From positions 1 through 64,000 of the forward strand of contig JADZAI010000050.1 of NCBI GenBank assembly GCA_020852655.1: a DNA stretch of 64,000 nt. The letters run 5' to 3'. The notes under the pieces are model-generated. The model did no database searches and was not told where the DNA came from. It worked only from the letters and a program-made list of their open reading frames with translations. Position 1 is the first letter of the stretch. Every line of letters starts with the position of its first letter. Position numbers and translations under genes: made by a program. This DNA comes from Alphaproteobacteria bacterium (lineage in GTDB: Bacteria > Pseudomonadota > Alphaproteobacteria > Micropepsales > Micropepsaceae). Shown piece after piece: positions 32,630-41,549 of this stretch.

Positions 32630-33855
32630 AGCCCCAGCACCGCCTTGGCCATGATGTTGCGCTGGATTTCGTTGGAGCCGGCGTAGATCGAGCCGGCGCG
32701 GTCGTTGAGATATTTGCTCATCACGGGCAGCGCGTGGTCGGGGCCGACATGGTCGTTGTAGGCGGGCTTCGACCAGCCGGGCACGTCGCCGCCCGGCACG
32801 GTGGCGTGCGGCTGGAACGGCGCGCCATAGGCGCCGGCCGCCTCGATCGCGAGCTCGGTGAGGTGCTGGCTGATCTCGGTGCCGCGGGTCTTGACGATCG
32901 AGGCCTGCGGACCCGGCGTCCCGGTCTTGCTGAGCGCCGAGATGAGGCGGTGTTCGAGGAACTCCAGCGCCTTGATCTCCACGTCGGCGGCCGCGAGCTT
33001 CGCCCGGAACGCGCCGTCTTCGATGAGGCGCCCGCCCCCGGCGGACTCGGCCGCCGCCATGCGGCGAATCTTGTCGAGCCGCACCGCGAGGCCCGGCGCA
33101 TAGGCGTGGCCGCCGCGCTCGAACTCCAGGAGGTATTTCGCGACCGTCCAGCCCTGGCCGATCTTTCCGACGACATTCGCCTTGGGCACCTTCACGTCGG
33201 TGAAGAAGATCTGGTTCTGGACGTGCTCGCCCGACATCATGATGAGCGGATCGACGCGCACGCCCGGCTGGTCCATGTCGAACAGCACGAAGGTGATGCC
33301 CTTCTGGGGGATGTCCTCCTTCGACGTGCGGACCAGGCAGAAGATGCGGTTGGCGTATTGCGCGTGGGTTGTCCAGATCTTCTGGCCGTTGCAGACGAAA
33401 TGATCGCCGGCATCGACGGCGCTCATCTGGAGCGACGCAAGGTCAGACCCGGCGCCCGGCTCGCTATAGCCCTGACACCAGAAATCCTCGCCCGAGAGGA
33501 TGCGCGGGAGATAGAATTTCTTCTGCGCCTCGGTGCCGTGGCCGAGGAGCACCGGGCCGCACATCGAGAGGCCCATCGGCGAGAGGCCGGGCGCCGAGGC
33601 CTTCGCCATCTCGGTCGAGAAGATATAGTGCTGCGTCACGCTCCAGTCGCAGCCGCCCCACGCGACCGGCCAGGACGGCGCGACCCAGCCCTTGCGGTAG
33701 AGGATCTGGTGCCACTCGCGCATCGTCTCGCGGTCGGCGTACACGCTGGTCGAGAGCCGGCCGGCCCGGCGCAGGCGCGCGTTCAGGTTCTCGTCGAGAA
33801 AGGTCCTGACCTCGTCGCGGAAGGTGGCGTCGGCCGCATCGAATGCGATATCCAT
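32626..33855 (-). CDS. Acyl-CoA dehydrogenase family protein
   Basis: A 409-residue flavoprotein. It has FWCQGYSEPGAGSDLASL and KIWTTHAQYANRIFCLVRT (FAD/substrate region), and the C-terminal SIYAGSNEIQRNIMAKAVLGL typical of the family. It oxidises an acyl-CoA and passes electrons to ETF; an ETF-QO gene lies at 21853-23511. The chain specificity is unknown. The ATG at 33855 is chosen over a TTG two codons upstream; no strong ribosome site is visible. Confidence 0.93.
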   Translation of the reverse strand: MDIAFDAADATFRDEVRTFLDENLNARLRRAGRLSTSVYADRETMREWHQILYRKGWVAPSWPVAWGGCDWSVTQHYIFSTEMAKASAPGLSPMGLSMCGPVLLGHGTEAQKKFYLPRILSGEDFWCQGYSEPGAGSDLASLQMSAVDAGDHFVCNGQKIWTTHAQYANRIFCLVRTSKEDIPQKGITFVLFDMDQPGVRVDPLIMMSGEHVQNQIFFTDVKVPKANVVGKIGQGWTVAKYLLEFERGGHAYAPGLAVRLDKIRRMAAAESAGGGRLIEDGAFRAKLAAADVEIKALEFLEHRLISALSKTGTPGPQASIVKTRGTEISQHLTELAIEAAGAYGAPFQPHATVPGGDVPGWSKPAYNDHVGPDHALPVMSKYLNDRAGSIYAGSNEIQRNIMAKAVLGL

Positions 33856-33923
33856 CCCCAAAGCCCGTGTCGTTATGGCGGTTGGCGAAGCCTATGCCAC
33901 CGCAGGGCGGCGAGGTACAGGCT

Positions 33924-34112
33924 TCAGCGGCGCCGTGCGAAACCGATCAGGACGAGTCCGAGGATCGCCGTCGCGGCGCCGATATAGGCCCATTTGCGGT
34001 CGGCCAGCATGAAGCTCGATTCCGGCCACATGATCCAGCCCATGCCCTGCCCCGCCCAGAGCAGCCCCATCAGCAGCACCACCACGCCGATCACCAGAAA
34101 GATCGTCTTCAT
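33924..34112 (-). CDS. Small inner-membrane protein, hypothetical
   Basis: A 62-residue protein with two membrane helices (TIFLVIGVVVLLMGLLWAGQ and WAYIGAATAILGLVLIGFA) and a basic tail (RRR). A conserved-looking loop, GWIMWPESSFM, joins them. GGGGGAGGATGCG precedes the ATG. Function unknown; similar tiny membrane proteins occur widely in alphaproteobacteria. Confidence 0.78.
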   Translation of the reverse strand: MKTIFLVIGVVVLLMGLLWAGQGMGWIMWPESSFMLADRKWAYIGAATAILGLVLIGFARRR

Positions 34113-34349
34113 CGCATCCTCCCCCAGCCGCCGGTGGCGCCGGGTGCGGCCCCGGCGGCGGGTCGCGAGCTTCCGGGCGCGGGACGCCTCAAGTCAATCC
34201 GGCGGGTCAAGCGGCGCGCGGATTTCCGCGGTGTTCCGACGTCGTTCAGCCACGCTTCAGGCGAATCCGGGTCTAAATGCGCCGTCATGCGTTGTGCGTT
34301 CCAACGACGAAGCAACCGGCCCGGCGAACGGGCGACCAGCGAGGTACCG

Positions 34350-36596
34350 ATGCGCTCCTTGAAATCGACGCTGCTCTGCGCCACCGCGCTGCTGCTGCTT
34401 TCCGCCTGCGACCAGGCCTCGAACACCCAGCAGGGCGACGCTGCCCCCGGTGCGACCCAGCAGGAGGCGGCGCTGCCGCCGGAACCGGCCGACGACCAGT
34501 TCGTCGATACGGCGAGCGATAGCAGCACGGCCGCCGGCACCGAGAGCGGCAGCGCCAGCTCCGCCTCCCTCGAAGGCAGCGGCGGGCCGGTCTATGAGCC
34601 CGCGCCCGTGCGGACCTATGTGAAGGAGGAGCCGGCGGTCGAGCAGGTCTATTACGACGGCACCTATGGCGACTATCGCGGCGGCTATTGGGGCAGCGAC
34701 GGCGACTTCTATTATGCCGATTCCGGCATGCGCTATGTGCGCGACGCCGGGGGGCATTTCCGCCACGAGAAATTCCGCGGCGCGACCGCCTATGAGGTGG
34801 CGCTCGCCATCGACGACGGCCGACCGGTGCTGGCCGACGATGAGGTCTACTATAACGGCGGCTACGGCCCCTATAACGGCGGCTACTGGGGCGACGACGG
34901 TTATTTCTACTACGCCGACGACGACTATCAGTATTACCGCGATGACGCGCGCTATTTCCGGCGCCAGCCCTTCGCCGATGCGGTCGTCGTCCTGGTGACG
35001 ACCTGGAACGACGACACCTGGGACGACGTCTATTATGACGGCTTCTACGGCGCCTATCACGGCGGCTATTGGGGCGACGACGGCTTCTTCTACTACAGCG
35101 ATGCGCGCGACCGCTGGTATCGCGACGAAGGCGACCATTTCCGCCGCAAACAGTGGGAACGGGCGCAGCGCGTGGAGGAAGCGCGCGACCGCGCCGAGGC
35201 GCGGCGCCAGCGCCGGGAGCAGATCGAACGCCAGCACCGCCGCAGCGATGCGGAGGTCGTGAACGCCTATTACGACGGCGGCTATGGCGACTATCGCGGC
35301 GGCTATTGGGGCGACGACGGGTCGTTCTACTATATCGACCAGAACGACGTGGTGCGCCGCGACACGCAGAACCGCTTCCGCAAGGAGCGCTTCGGCAATG
35401 CCCACGAAGTGAATGTCGAGCGCGAGCGCCGGGTCGCCGGCACGGTCGCCTATTACGACGGCAGCTATGGCGGCTTCCGCGGCGGCTATTGGGGCGACGA
35501 CGGCTATTTCTACTATGCCGACGAGCGCGGCGATTATCGCCGCGACGAGCAGCGCCACTTCCGCCGCGAGAAGTTTGCCGACGCCCAGGCGGTGAAGATG
35601 GATCGCCGCCGCGAGAAGGAACGCACGGAGCGCGTCGCGACCGAGGCGCGCGAGAAGGCGCAGAGCGAGCAGGCGGCGCGCGAACAGGCGAACCGCGATG
35701 CCAAGGCGGCCCGCGACGCCGAGGCCGCGAAGACCTCGGACGAACAGAAGGTCCGCGAGCAGGCCAATCGCGATGCCAAGGCGGCGCGCGACGCCGAGGC
35801 GGCGAAGACCTCGGACGAACAGAAGGCCCGCGAGCAAGCCAATCGCGATGCCAAGGCGGCGCGCGACGCCGAGGCGGCGAAGACCTCGGACGAACAGAAA
35901 GCGCGTGAACAGGCCAACCGCGATGCCAAGGCGGCCCGCGAGGCAGCCGAGGCGCAGAAGTCGGAAGAGCAGAAGGCCAAGGAACAGGCCAACCGCGAGG
36001 CCAAGGCCGCCCGGGACGCCGAAGCGGCGAAGGCCTCCGACGAGCAGAAGGCCAAAGAGCAGGCCAATCGCGAGGCCAAGGCAGCGCGCGACGCCGAGGC
36101 GGCGAAGGCTTCCGACGAGCAGAAGGCCAGGGAGCAGGCCAACCGCGACGCGAAGGTCAAGCGCGACGCCGAGGCCAAGGCGCAGGAAGAGAAGAACCGC
36201 GCCGACAAGGCAGCCCGCGACCAGGCCGAAGCCGAGAAGCAGAAGCAGCAGGCCGCCGAAGAGCAGAAGGCCCGCGAGCAGGCCAATCGGGAGGCCAAGG
36301 CGGCGCGCGACGCGGCCGAAAAGGAAAAGGCCGACGCCGCCAGCGCCGCGGCGGAGAAGGACCGCGCGGCGCGCGATCAGGCTGCCGAAGAGCAGAAGGC
36401 CCGCGAACAGGCCAATCGCGAGGCCAAAGCGGCGCGCGAGGCCGACGAGGCGCAGAAGGCCAAGGAACAGGCCAATCGCGACGCGAAGGCCGCCCGTGAC
36501 GCCGCCGCGAGCGAAGAGCAGAAGGCGCGCGAGGAGGCCAACCGCAAGGCAAAGCAGGAGCGCGAGAAGGCCAAGGAAGACGCCGGCGGCAACTGA
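34350..36596 (+). CDS. Lipoprotein with YWGDDG repeats and a long charged coiled-coil repeat tail
   Basis: A 748-residue protein that I do not recognise. A lipoprotein signal (STLLCATALLLLSAC) precedes an acidic Ser/Thr-rich linker. Next come five Tyr/Gly/Asp-rich units of the form YYDGxYGxYxGGYWGDDGxF with FYYAD and an RYFRR-like end (about residues 100-410). The second half (about 445-745) is an Ala/Lys/Glu/Arg helix of 25-residue repeats (EQANRDAKAARDAEAAK...). It is probably an outer-membrane-anchored surface or periplasm-spanning protein. GAGG lies 6 nt before the ATG. Start candidates upstream would bury the signal. Confidence 0.8.
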   Translation: MRSLKSTLLCATALLLLSACDQASNTQQGDAAPGATQQEAALPPEPADDQFVDTASDSSTAAGTESGSASSASLEGSGGPVYEPAPVRTYVKEEPAVEQVYYDGTYGDYRGGYWGSDGDFYYADSGMRYVRDAGGHFRHEKFRGATAYEVALAIDDGRPVLADDEVYYNGGYGPYNGGYWGDDGYFYYADDDYQYYRDDARYFRRQPFADAVVVLVTTWNDDTWDDVYYDGFYGAYHGGYWGDDGFFYYSDARDRWYRDEGDHFRRKQWERAQRVEEARDRAEARRQRREQIERQHRRSDAEVVNAYYDGGYGDYRGGYWGDDGSFYYIDQNDVVRRDTQNRFRKERFGNAHEVNVERERRVAGTVAYYDGSYGGFRGGYWGDDGYFYYADERGDYRRDEQRHFRREKFADAQAVKMDRRREKERTERVATEAREKAQSEQAAREQANRDAKAARDAEAAKTSDEQKVREQANRDAKAARDAEAAKTSDEQKAREQANRDAKAARDAEAAKTSDEQKAREQANRDAKAAREAAEAQKSEEQKAKEQANREAKAARDAEAAKASDEQKAKEQANREAKAARDAEAAKASDEQKAREQANRDAKVKRDAEAKAQEEKNRADKAARDQAEAEKQKQQAAEEQKAREQANREAKAARDAAEKEKADAASAAAEKDRAARDQAAEEQKAREQANREAKAAREADEAQKAKEQANRDAKAARDAAASEEQKAREEANRKAKQEREKAKEDAGGN
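35682..36131 (+). repeat. Coding tandem repeat, six 75-bp units
   Basis: Six regular 75-bp units inside the lipoprotein gene encode EQANRDAKAARDAEAAKTSD-type 25-mers, followed by degenerate units to about 36590. The first three units are nearly identical at DNA level, which suggests recent slippage or unequal crossing over and likely copy-number variation. Confidence 0.85.
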
Positions 36597-36616
36597 CCGC
36601 CGCTACAGGCAGATGA

Positions 36617-36653
36617 ACGAAGGGCGCGGCGCCAACCCGCGCCCTTCGTGTTT
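36617..36653. terminator. Bidirectional terminator between convergent genes
   Basis: ACGAAGGGCGCGG (36617-36629) pairs perfectly with CCGCGCCCTTCGT (36637-36649), 13 bp with a 7-nt loop, followed by GTTT. It lies between the convergent lipoprotein and RTX-like genes. Confidence 0.7.
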
Positions 36654-36659
36654 GCGCGG

Positions 36660-38495
36660 CTAGGCCGGCAGGATGAAGTCGAGAGCCGCGGCGGAAGCGT
36701 GTACCGGGTCGGCCCGCGACACGACGAGCCCGTTCCATGCGTCGAGCGTCAAGCCACTGACGCCGGTCACCATAATCCGGCCGCCCTCATAGGTGAGCAC
36801 CGTCGTGTCGCCCGCTTCGGCGACCCGCGTGAAGAGCGCGCCGGAGAGATCGAAAAGGTCCGCCGTCACGTCGAAGTCGCGGATGGTGTCTGTCCCTTCC
36901 GCCGCGGCCGCGAAGACGAACAGGTCGGCCCCCGCGCCCCCTTCCATGCGGTCGTTCCCCGCGCCGCCCGCGAGCGTGTCGTTGCCCAGTCCGCCGATCA
37001 GGCGATCATCGCCGACCTGGCCGAACAAGCGATCGTCGCCGGTGCCCCCGTCGATCCGGTCATTGCCACCGGTCGTGCCGATCTTGGCGGAGGCATCTAT
37101 AAGCTTGGCATCGCCGTAGATCGTGTCCTTGCCATCACCGCCATACAGCGTGTCGTTGCCCGCGACGAACATGGCCACCCGGCCGACCGTGCCGACGTCG
37201 CCGACGATCAAGTCGCCCAGCCTGCCGCCGAACATGATATCATTGCCGCCGGTGACCCAGCCCGCTGCCGAGACGGCATCACCGTAGAGCGACGCATGCT
37301 GCCCGGCGAGACGCGCGTCGATCATGTCGTCGCCGCCATCGATTCCGCCGTTGAAGCCGCCCAGACGGCTGCCTCCGCCGAGTGCGGCGATTGCGTCTCC
37401 GGCGACCATGAAGTCGTGAAGCGCCTGCACGACCTTGATGACGTCGCGGCCGCCGGATGCGACCACTTGGGTCTCGAGACCTTGTGGGCGCCGCACCTCG
37501 CCGAAGTCGCCCGATGTCTCGCCACTCGCAGAACCGACCAGCGTGATGACGTCGTTGCCGCCCCGCCCAAAGGGCCCGACCGTCCGCACATCGCCGTAGA
37601 TGCCGTCGGTGTGGCCGTCGACGAGGCTGATGCGGTCGTTCCCACCCATGACCGATGCAGCGGTCAGGACACTGGCAGCCTCCAGCGCATCGCCGGCGAT
37701 GGCCCCTGTCCTCTGCGTATCGCGCATAACGATGGTATCGTCGCCACCGGTAAGTTGACCGCTGCCTATGAAGCCGACATCGCCGACGAGAACGATTTGC
37801 GCTCCGCCTGCCCGGCCGACGAGAGAGATCGTATCGTTGCCGCCAACGGTGGGACCGCTCGAACCGCCGGCGGAATATGTGTCGCCGTAGAAAGCCCCTG
37901 GACCGAAGGCGCGGATCACGTCGTCGCCGCCGGTCAGGGTTGTGCCGTATTGCGGACTCCACACATCACCGGCGAACTCCTGGAAGGCCTTCAGCGATCG
38001 GCCGCCGATGAAAAGGTCGTTGCCACCCTGAACCGCCTTTTCGTTCTCGCCAGTCCAATAGCCGCTGGAGTCGCCGTAGCCGGTGAACCTGGCATTGTCG
38101 GGTGCGCGAATGACGGTGTCGCCGTCGAGCGCGGCGCGCCAGAAGGTTTGGGTAGCCTGGCCGTGGGGATGCTTCACGGTGATGGCCGGCAGGCTCATCG
38201 TGACGCCGGCGATGCGGTACAGCGGATTGCCTAGGGCGTCCGCCGCGGCGATGGCGTCGATCGTGCCGGCGGTCGGTGCGCTTCCGGCCGCGGCGATGTC
38301 GCCGAGGGCGCTGAAGGCCGTGATAGTGATACCGCGCTGCGCTTCCCAGGTGAAGGCGTGGCCAGTGCCGCCGATCTTGGCGCGATACGAGAGCTGCATG
38401 CTGTCGATCATCGAGACGCCGGTAATCGCCCTGGATGCGTCGAAATAGGACACATTGAACTCCGCAAGGGTGGCGCACCGCAGGTTGCAACTCAT
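36660..38495 (-). CDS. RTX-like calcium-binding repeat protein
   Basis: A protein of about 611 residues. The N-terminal 130 residues form a beta-rich domain (FDASRAITGVSMIDSMQLSY, GGTGHAFTWEAQRG). A long middle has spaced GGNDxI/GGDDxI elements, and the C-terminus holds classical nonapeptide repeats (GGTGDDRLFG, GGLGNDTLAGGAGNDRMEGG) followed by LFVFAAAAEGTDTIRDFD, a typical end for type I-secreted calcium-binding proteins. No type I secretion genes are in the window. The ATG at 38495 follows a palindrome and no good ribosome site. GC is a little lower than in flanking genes. Confidence 0.85.
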   Translation of the reverse strand: MSCNLRCATLAEFNVSYFDASRAITGVSMIDSMQLSYRAKIGGTGHAFTWEAQRGITITAFSALGDIAAAGSAPTAGTIDAIAAADALGNPLYRIAGVTMSLPAITVKHPHGQATQTFWRAALDGDTVIRAPDNARFTGYGDSSGYWTGENEKAVQGGNDLFIGGRSLKAFQEFAGDVWSPQYGTTLTGGDDVIRAFGPGAFYGDTYSAGGSSGPTVGGNDTISLVGRAGGAQIVLVGDVGFIGSGQLTGGDDTIVMRDTQRTGAIAGDALEAASVLTAASVMGGNDRISLVDGHTDGIYGDVRTVGPFGRGGNDVITLVGSASGETSGDFGEVRRPQGLETQVVASGGRDVIKVVQALHDFMVAGDAIAALGGGSRLGGFNGGIDGGDDMIDARLAGQHASLYGDAVSAAGWVTGGNDIMFGGRLGDLIVGDVGTVGRVAMFVAGNDTLYGGDGKDTIYGDAKLIDASAKIGTTGGNDRIDGGTGDDRLFGQVGDDRLIGGLGNDTLAGGAGNDRMEGGAGADLFVFAAAAEGTDTIRDFDVTADLFDLSGALFTRVAEAGDTTVLTYEGGRIMVTGVSGLTLDAWNGLVVSRADPVHASAAALDFILPA

Positions 38496-38508
38496 GCGCC
38501 ACAATTAT

Positions 38509-38524
38509 GCACAACTCGTTGTGC
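38509..38524. promoter_or_regulatory. Palindromic operator candidate between divergent genes
   Basis: GCACAAC-TC-GTTGTGC is a perfect 7+7 palindrome starting 13 bp upstream of the RTX-like gene start and about 45 bp before the radical SAM gene. It is suited to a dimeric repressor; the regulator is unknown. Confidence 0.5.
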
Positions 38525-38569
38525 CTAGTGTTCTTGATTTGTTCACCATCGGCCGGCATGGTTCGGGGC

Positions 38570-39694
38570 ATGAGCGCTCGAGCCGTTCGTCCACCGCAGG
38601 GCCTGCCGGTTCCACCCCTTCCCGCGAAAGGCCGCGGCACGCTGAGTAACGCGGACGGACGGTTCGAGCGCTTCTCTCATGTCCGCGAGGACGATAGCTG
38701 GGGCACGCTGGCGGCCGAGGCGCTGGCGGGCGCGCCGCCGGTGCAGACGCAGGTCGAGATCGACACGACGCGCGACATCATCGCGCGCAATTCCTCGCCC
38801 GACATCTCGTTCGACCGCTCGATCAACCCCTATCGCGGCTGCGAGCATGGTTGCGTCTACTGCTTCGCGCGGCCGACGCATGCCTATCTGGGCTTCTCGC
38901 CGGGGCTGGATTTCGAGACGCGCATCAAGGTGAAGCCGCGCGCCGCCGAGCTGCTGGAGGCGGCGCTCCACAATCCCCGCTACACGCCGCGGACGATGGC
39001 GCTGGGGACGAACACCGATCCCTACCAGCCGCTGGAGCGCGAATACCGCATCACGCGCGGCGTGCTGGAGGTGCTGGCGAAGTTCAACCACCCGGTGGGG
39101 ATCGTGACGAAGTCGCATTTGGTGACGCGCGACATCGACATATTGAGCGCGATGGCGGCCAAGGGGCTGGCGAAGGTGGCGGTGTCGGTGACGACGCTGG
39201 ACGCCACGCTGGCACGCAAGATGGAGCCGCGCGCCTCGACGCCGGAGAAGCGGCTCCAGGCGATCCGCGAACTTAAGGCGGCGGGCATTCCGACGGCGGT
39301 GATGACGGCGCCGCTGATCCCGGCGCTCAACGACATGGAGCTGGAGACGATCCTGGAACGCGCCGCCGCGGCGGGGGCGGACTCGGCGGGCTACGGGATC
39401 CTGCGCCTGCCGCTGGAGATCAAGGATCTCTTCCGCGAATGGCTGGAGGCGCAAGTGCCCGACAAGGCCGAGCATGTGATGAAGCTGGTGCGCTCGATGC
39501 GGGGCGGGCTCGACTACGACATGAACTGGGGCCGGCGCATGACGGGCACCGGTCCCTACGCCAACCTCATCGCCCAGCGCTTCCGCCTGGCGACGCGGCG
39601 GCTGGGGCTGAACGAACGGCGCTTTCCGCTGGACCTGACGCAGTTCGCCCGCCCGCCGCGGCCGGGCGATGCCACCCAACTGAACCTTTTGTAA
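38570..39694 (+). CDS. Radical SAM protein, PA0069 family (spore photoproduct lyase-like)
   Basis: A protein of about 374 residues. GCEHGCVYCFARPTHAYLGF holds the CxxxCxxC 4Fe-4S motif. TMALGTNTDPYQPLE, GIVTKSHLVTRDID and GYGILRLPLEIKDLF are typical of this family, whose reaction is unproven. The N-terminal TLSNADGRFERFSH is also characteristic. ATGs at 38558 and 38570 are both possible; neither has a clear ribosome site. It is followed closely by rnhB. Confidence 0.88.
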   Translation: MSARAVRPPQGLPVPPLPAKGRGTLSNADGRFERFSHVREDDSWGTLAAEALAGAPPVQTQVEIDTTRDIIARNSSPDISFDRSINPYRGCEHGCVYCFARPTHAYLGFSPGLDFETRIKVKPRAAELLEAALHNPRYTPRTMALGTNTDPYQPLEREYRITRGVLEVLAKFNHPVGIVTKSHLVTRDIDILSAMAAKGLAKVAVSVTTLDATLARKMEPRASTPEKRLQAIRELKAAGIPTAVMTAPLIPALNDMELETILERAAAAGADSAGYGILRLPLEIKDLFREWLEAQVPDKAEHVMKLVRSMRGGLDYDMNWGRRMTGTGPYANLIAQRFRLATRRLGLNERRFPLDLTQFARPPRPGDATQLNLL

Positions 39695-39765
39695 TGGCGC
39701 CCGGGGGGATTTCGGCGGCCGGGAGCCTAACGGAGCGGCCGGCGAATCATCTATGGCGGTGGCTG

Positions 39766-40494
39766 ATGGGACGCGCGGGACGGGGTTCACCGGCCGAGCT
39801 GGGCCTGGCGGATGTGCAGGACCGGCCGGATTTCTCGGCGGAGCGGGCGATGGCCCGGCTCTATGCGCTGCCCATTGCCGGCATCGACGAGGCGGGGCGC
39901 GGGCCCTGGGCGGGGCCGGTGGTGGCGGCGGCAGTGACGCTGGACCTCGCCTGGACGCCGCCGGACGACCTCAACGATTCCAAGCAGATCACCGAAGCGC
40001 GGCGCGGCGAGCTCTTCGCGCTGATCCAGTCGGGGGCGCTCGGCTTCGGCATCGGCATCGCGACGCATCAGGAGATCGACGCGCTGAACATCCGCCGTGC
40101 GACGCATCTCGCCATGACGCGGGCGATGGAGGCGCTGAGGGCGCAGGGCTGCGCGCCCAGGGCGGCGCTGGTCGACGGCAACGATCCGCCGGCCTTCGAC
40201 GTGCCGACCCGCGCGCTGGTGCAGGGCGACGGGCGCTCCTTCTCGGTGGCGGCGGCCTCGATCCTGGCGAAGGTGACGCGCGACCGGATGATGGCGGCGC
40301 TGGACGCCGAGCATCCGGGCTACGGCTTCGCGCGGCACAAGGGCTATGGCACGCCGCATCACGCCGAGGCGCTGCTGCGGCTGGGGCCGTGCGCGATCCA
40401 CCGGCGGAGCTTCTCGCCGGTCGCGAGCGCGGCGCGCGACGCCGCGGAACAGGCGGCGACCGCCGCCCTGCCCGGCCCGGCGACCCTGATCTGA
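39766..40494 (+). CDS. rnhB: Ribonuclease HII
   Basis: RNase HII, which cleaves RNA in RNA-DNA hybrids and removes single ribonucleotides from DNA. It has IAGIDEAGRGPWAGPVVAAA (catalytic DE), LNDSKQITEARR, ALVDGNDPP (Asp), SILAKVTRDRMM and the C-terminal HKGYGTPHHAEAL. Start alternatives are ATG 39766, GTG 39814 and ATG 39850. The last has the best ribosome site (GGAGCGGGCG), but residues PDFSAERA before it look conserved. Confidence 0.93.
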   Translation: MGRAGRGSPAELGLADVQDRPDFSAERAMARLYALPIAGIDEAGRGPWAGPVVAAAVTLDLAWTPPDDLNDSKQITEARRGELFALIQSGALGFGIGIATHQEIDALNIRRATHLAMTRAMEALRAQGCAPRAALVDGNDPPAFDVPTRALVQGDGRSFSVAAASILAKVTRDRMMAALDAEHPGYGFARHKGYGTPHHAEALLRLGPCAIHRRSFSPVASAARDAAEQAATAALPGPATLI

Positions 40495-40523
40495 CGGCGG
40501 AAACGGAACCGCCGCGCTTCGGC

Positions 40524-40907
40524 TCAGGCGGGCGGCGCGGGCGGCAGGGTCGCATCGAAGATGACGTAGTATTTCTTCAGGCCGTTCGGCATGTGCCAGG
40601 TGCCGCGGAAGCCGCGCGGCAGCAGGAAGGCGTCGCCGGGGCGGTAGACCTCGCGGCTTCCCTCTTCGTCGATCACCGTCAGCTCGCCCTCCAGCAGGAA
40701 GCAGTATTCGTCGTGCGGATAGCCGTCGAGGCGGAGGGCGGAGCTGGCATAGCCGGCGATGCCGGCCTTGAGGCGGCCGGAGGGGTCGGCGAACAGCGCC
40801 TCGCTGCTGGGCTTGAGCCGGCCCTCGGTGACGACGAAGAAGGGCGTGTCGACGCGGCGCTCCCCCGGCCCGCTGCCCAGACGCGTCATGCGGAGAATAC
40901 CGGTCAT
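40524..40907 (-). CDS. Cupin domain protein
   Basis: A 127-residue single-domain cupin. HDEYCFLLEGELTVIDEEG and YRPGDAFLLPRGFRGTWHM form the two cupin motifs, with a partial metal-ligand set (H, E, E, H). It resembles the DUF861/EutQ-like group; the ligand or reaction is unknown. AAGGAGGCGAGG precedes the ATG at 40907, which is preferred to an upstream start at 40931. An inverted repeat lies just upstream. Confidence 0.82.
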   Translation of the reverse strand: MTGILRMTRLGSGPGERRVDTPFFVVTEGRLKPSSEALFADPSGRLKAGIAGYASSALRLDGYPHDEYCFLLEGELTVIDEEGSREVYRPGDAFLLPRGFRGTWHMPNGLKKYYVIFDATLPPAPPA

Positions 40908-40933
40908 CCTCGCCTCCTTCGATCGGGTCACAT

Positions 40934-40955
40934 TAATGCACGACTATGTGCATTA
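40934..40955. promoter_or_regulatory. Inverted repeat upstream of the cupin gene
   Basis: TAATGCAC (40934-40941) and GTGCATTA (40948-40955) are perfect 8-bp arms with a 6-nt centre, 27 bp upstream of the cupin start. Size and spacing suit a MarR- or LysR-type regulator. Confidence 0.5.
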
Positions 40956-41036
40956 GAAGCCCTGTCGGATACAGCGCGGCCTTGCGGCGGGGTGCGGGAT
41001 GGCCAAGGGTGGCGGGCCTCAGGAGGAGCCCGGGTC

Positions 41037-41549
41037 ATGAGCGTCGTACGATATCTGGCACCGGCCCTCGCCCTCGCGGCGGGGCTGGCGGGGCAGGCCT
41101 TCGGGGCAGAGCCGGCCTGCGACCTCAAGGCGCCGATGAGCGCGGCGGAGCTGCAAAAGCTGCTGAGCCTCAGGGCCGTGGAGGCGATCGAGACCGCGGC
41201 GCAGCCGGTCACGGCGAAGACGACCGCCCGCCTGGAGGCGCTGATCGCCCCCGACGCGGCGGTGGAACTGGGGATGGGCGATGTCGGCGGCGCCTATGAG
41301 CCGGGCCTCAAGGGGGCGCGCGACCTCGCCCGCGAGATGCACGCCAATCTCTATATCTTCCAGGGTTGGGACTATATCCCGCAGATGCTCGATACGGTGT
41401 GCGGCGAGCAGAAGGTGTCGGTCGAATTCCTCGACAACCGCGTCAAGCAGCGCTGCGAAATCGCCTTCACCTTCCTCAACGGCCGCATCACCCGCGCCGC
41501 AGGCTGGGTGCGGAGCTATTCCACCGGCCGGATGACCCCGCCGAAGTGA
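41037..41549 (+). CDS. Secreted SnoaL-like protein, hypothetical
   Basis: A 170-residue protein. A signal peptide (YLAPALALAAGLAGQAFG) is followed by a helical then beta-sheet pattern (TTARLEALIAPDAAVELGMGD, EFLDNRVKQRCEIAFTFLNG, RITRAAGWVRSYSTG) like NTF2/SnoaL folds, with three Cys. No catalytic function can be assigned. AGGAGGAGCC lies ahead of the ATG. About 275 bp follow without a gene before the AT-rich ATPase gene; that gap holds a 6-bp inverted repeat (AATTAG/CTAATT, 41736-41759) that may be part of its promoter. Confidence 0.7.
   Translation: MSVVRYLAPALALAAGLAGQAFGAEPACDLKAPMSAAELQKLLSLRAVEAIETAAQPVTAKTTARLEALIAPDAAVELGMGDVGGAYEPGLKGARDLAREMHANLYIFQGWDYIPQMLDTVCGEQKVSVEFLDNRVKQRCEIAFTFLNGRITRAAGWVRSYSTGRMTPPK

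Noticed and set aside
35682-36131. Possible CRISPR or satellite DNA
   Set aside because: The 75-bp units are in frame, encode a regular helical repeat and lie inside a complete lipoprotein gene.
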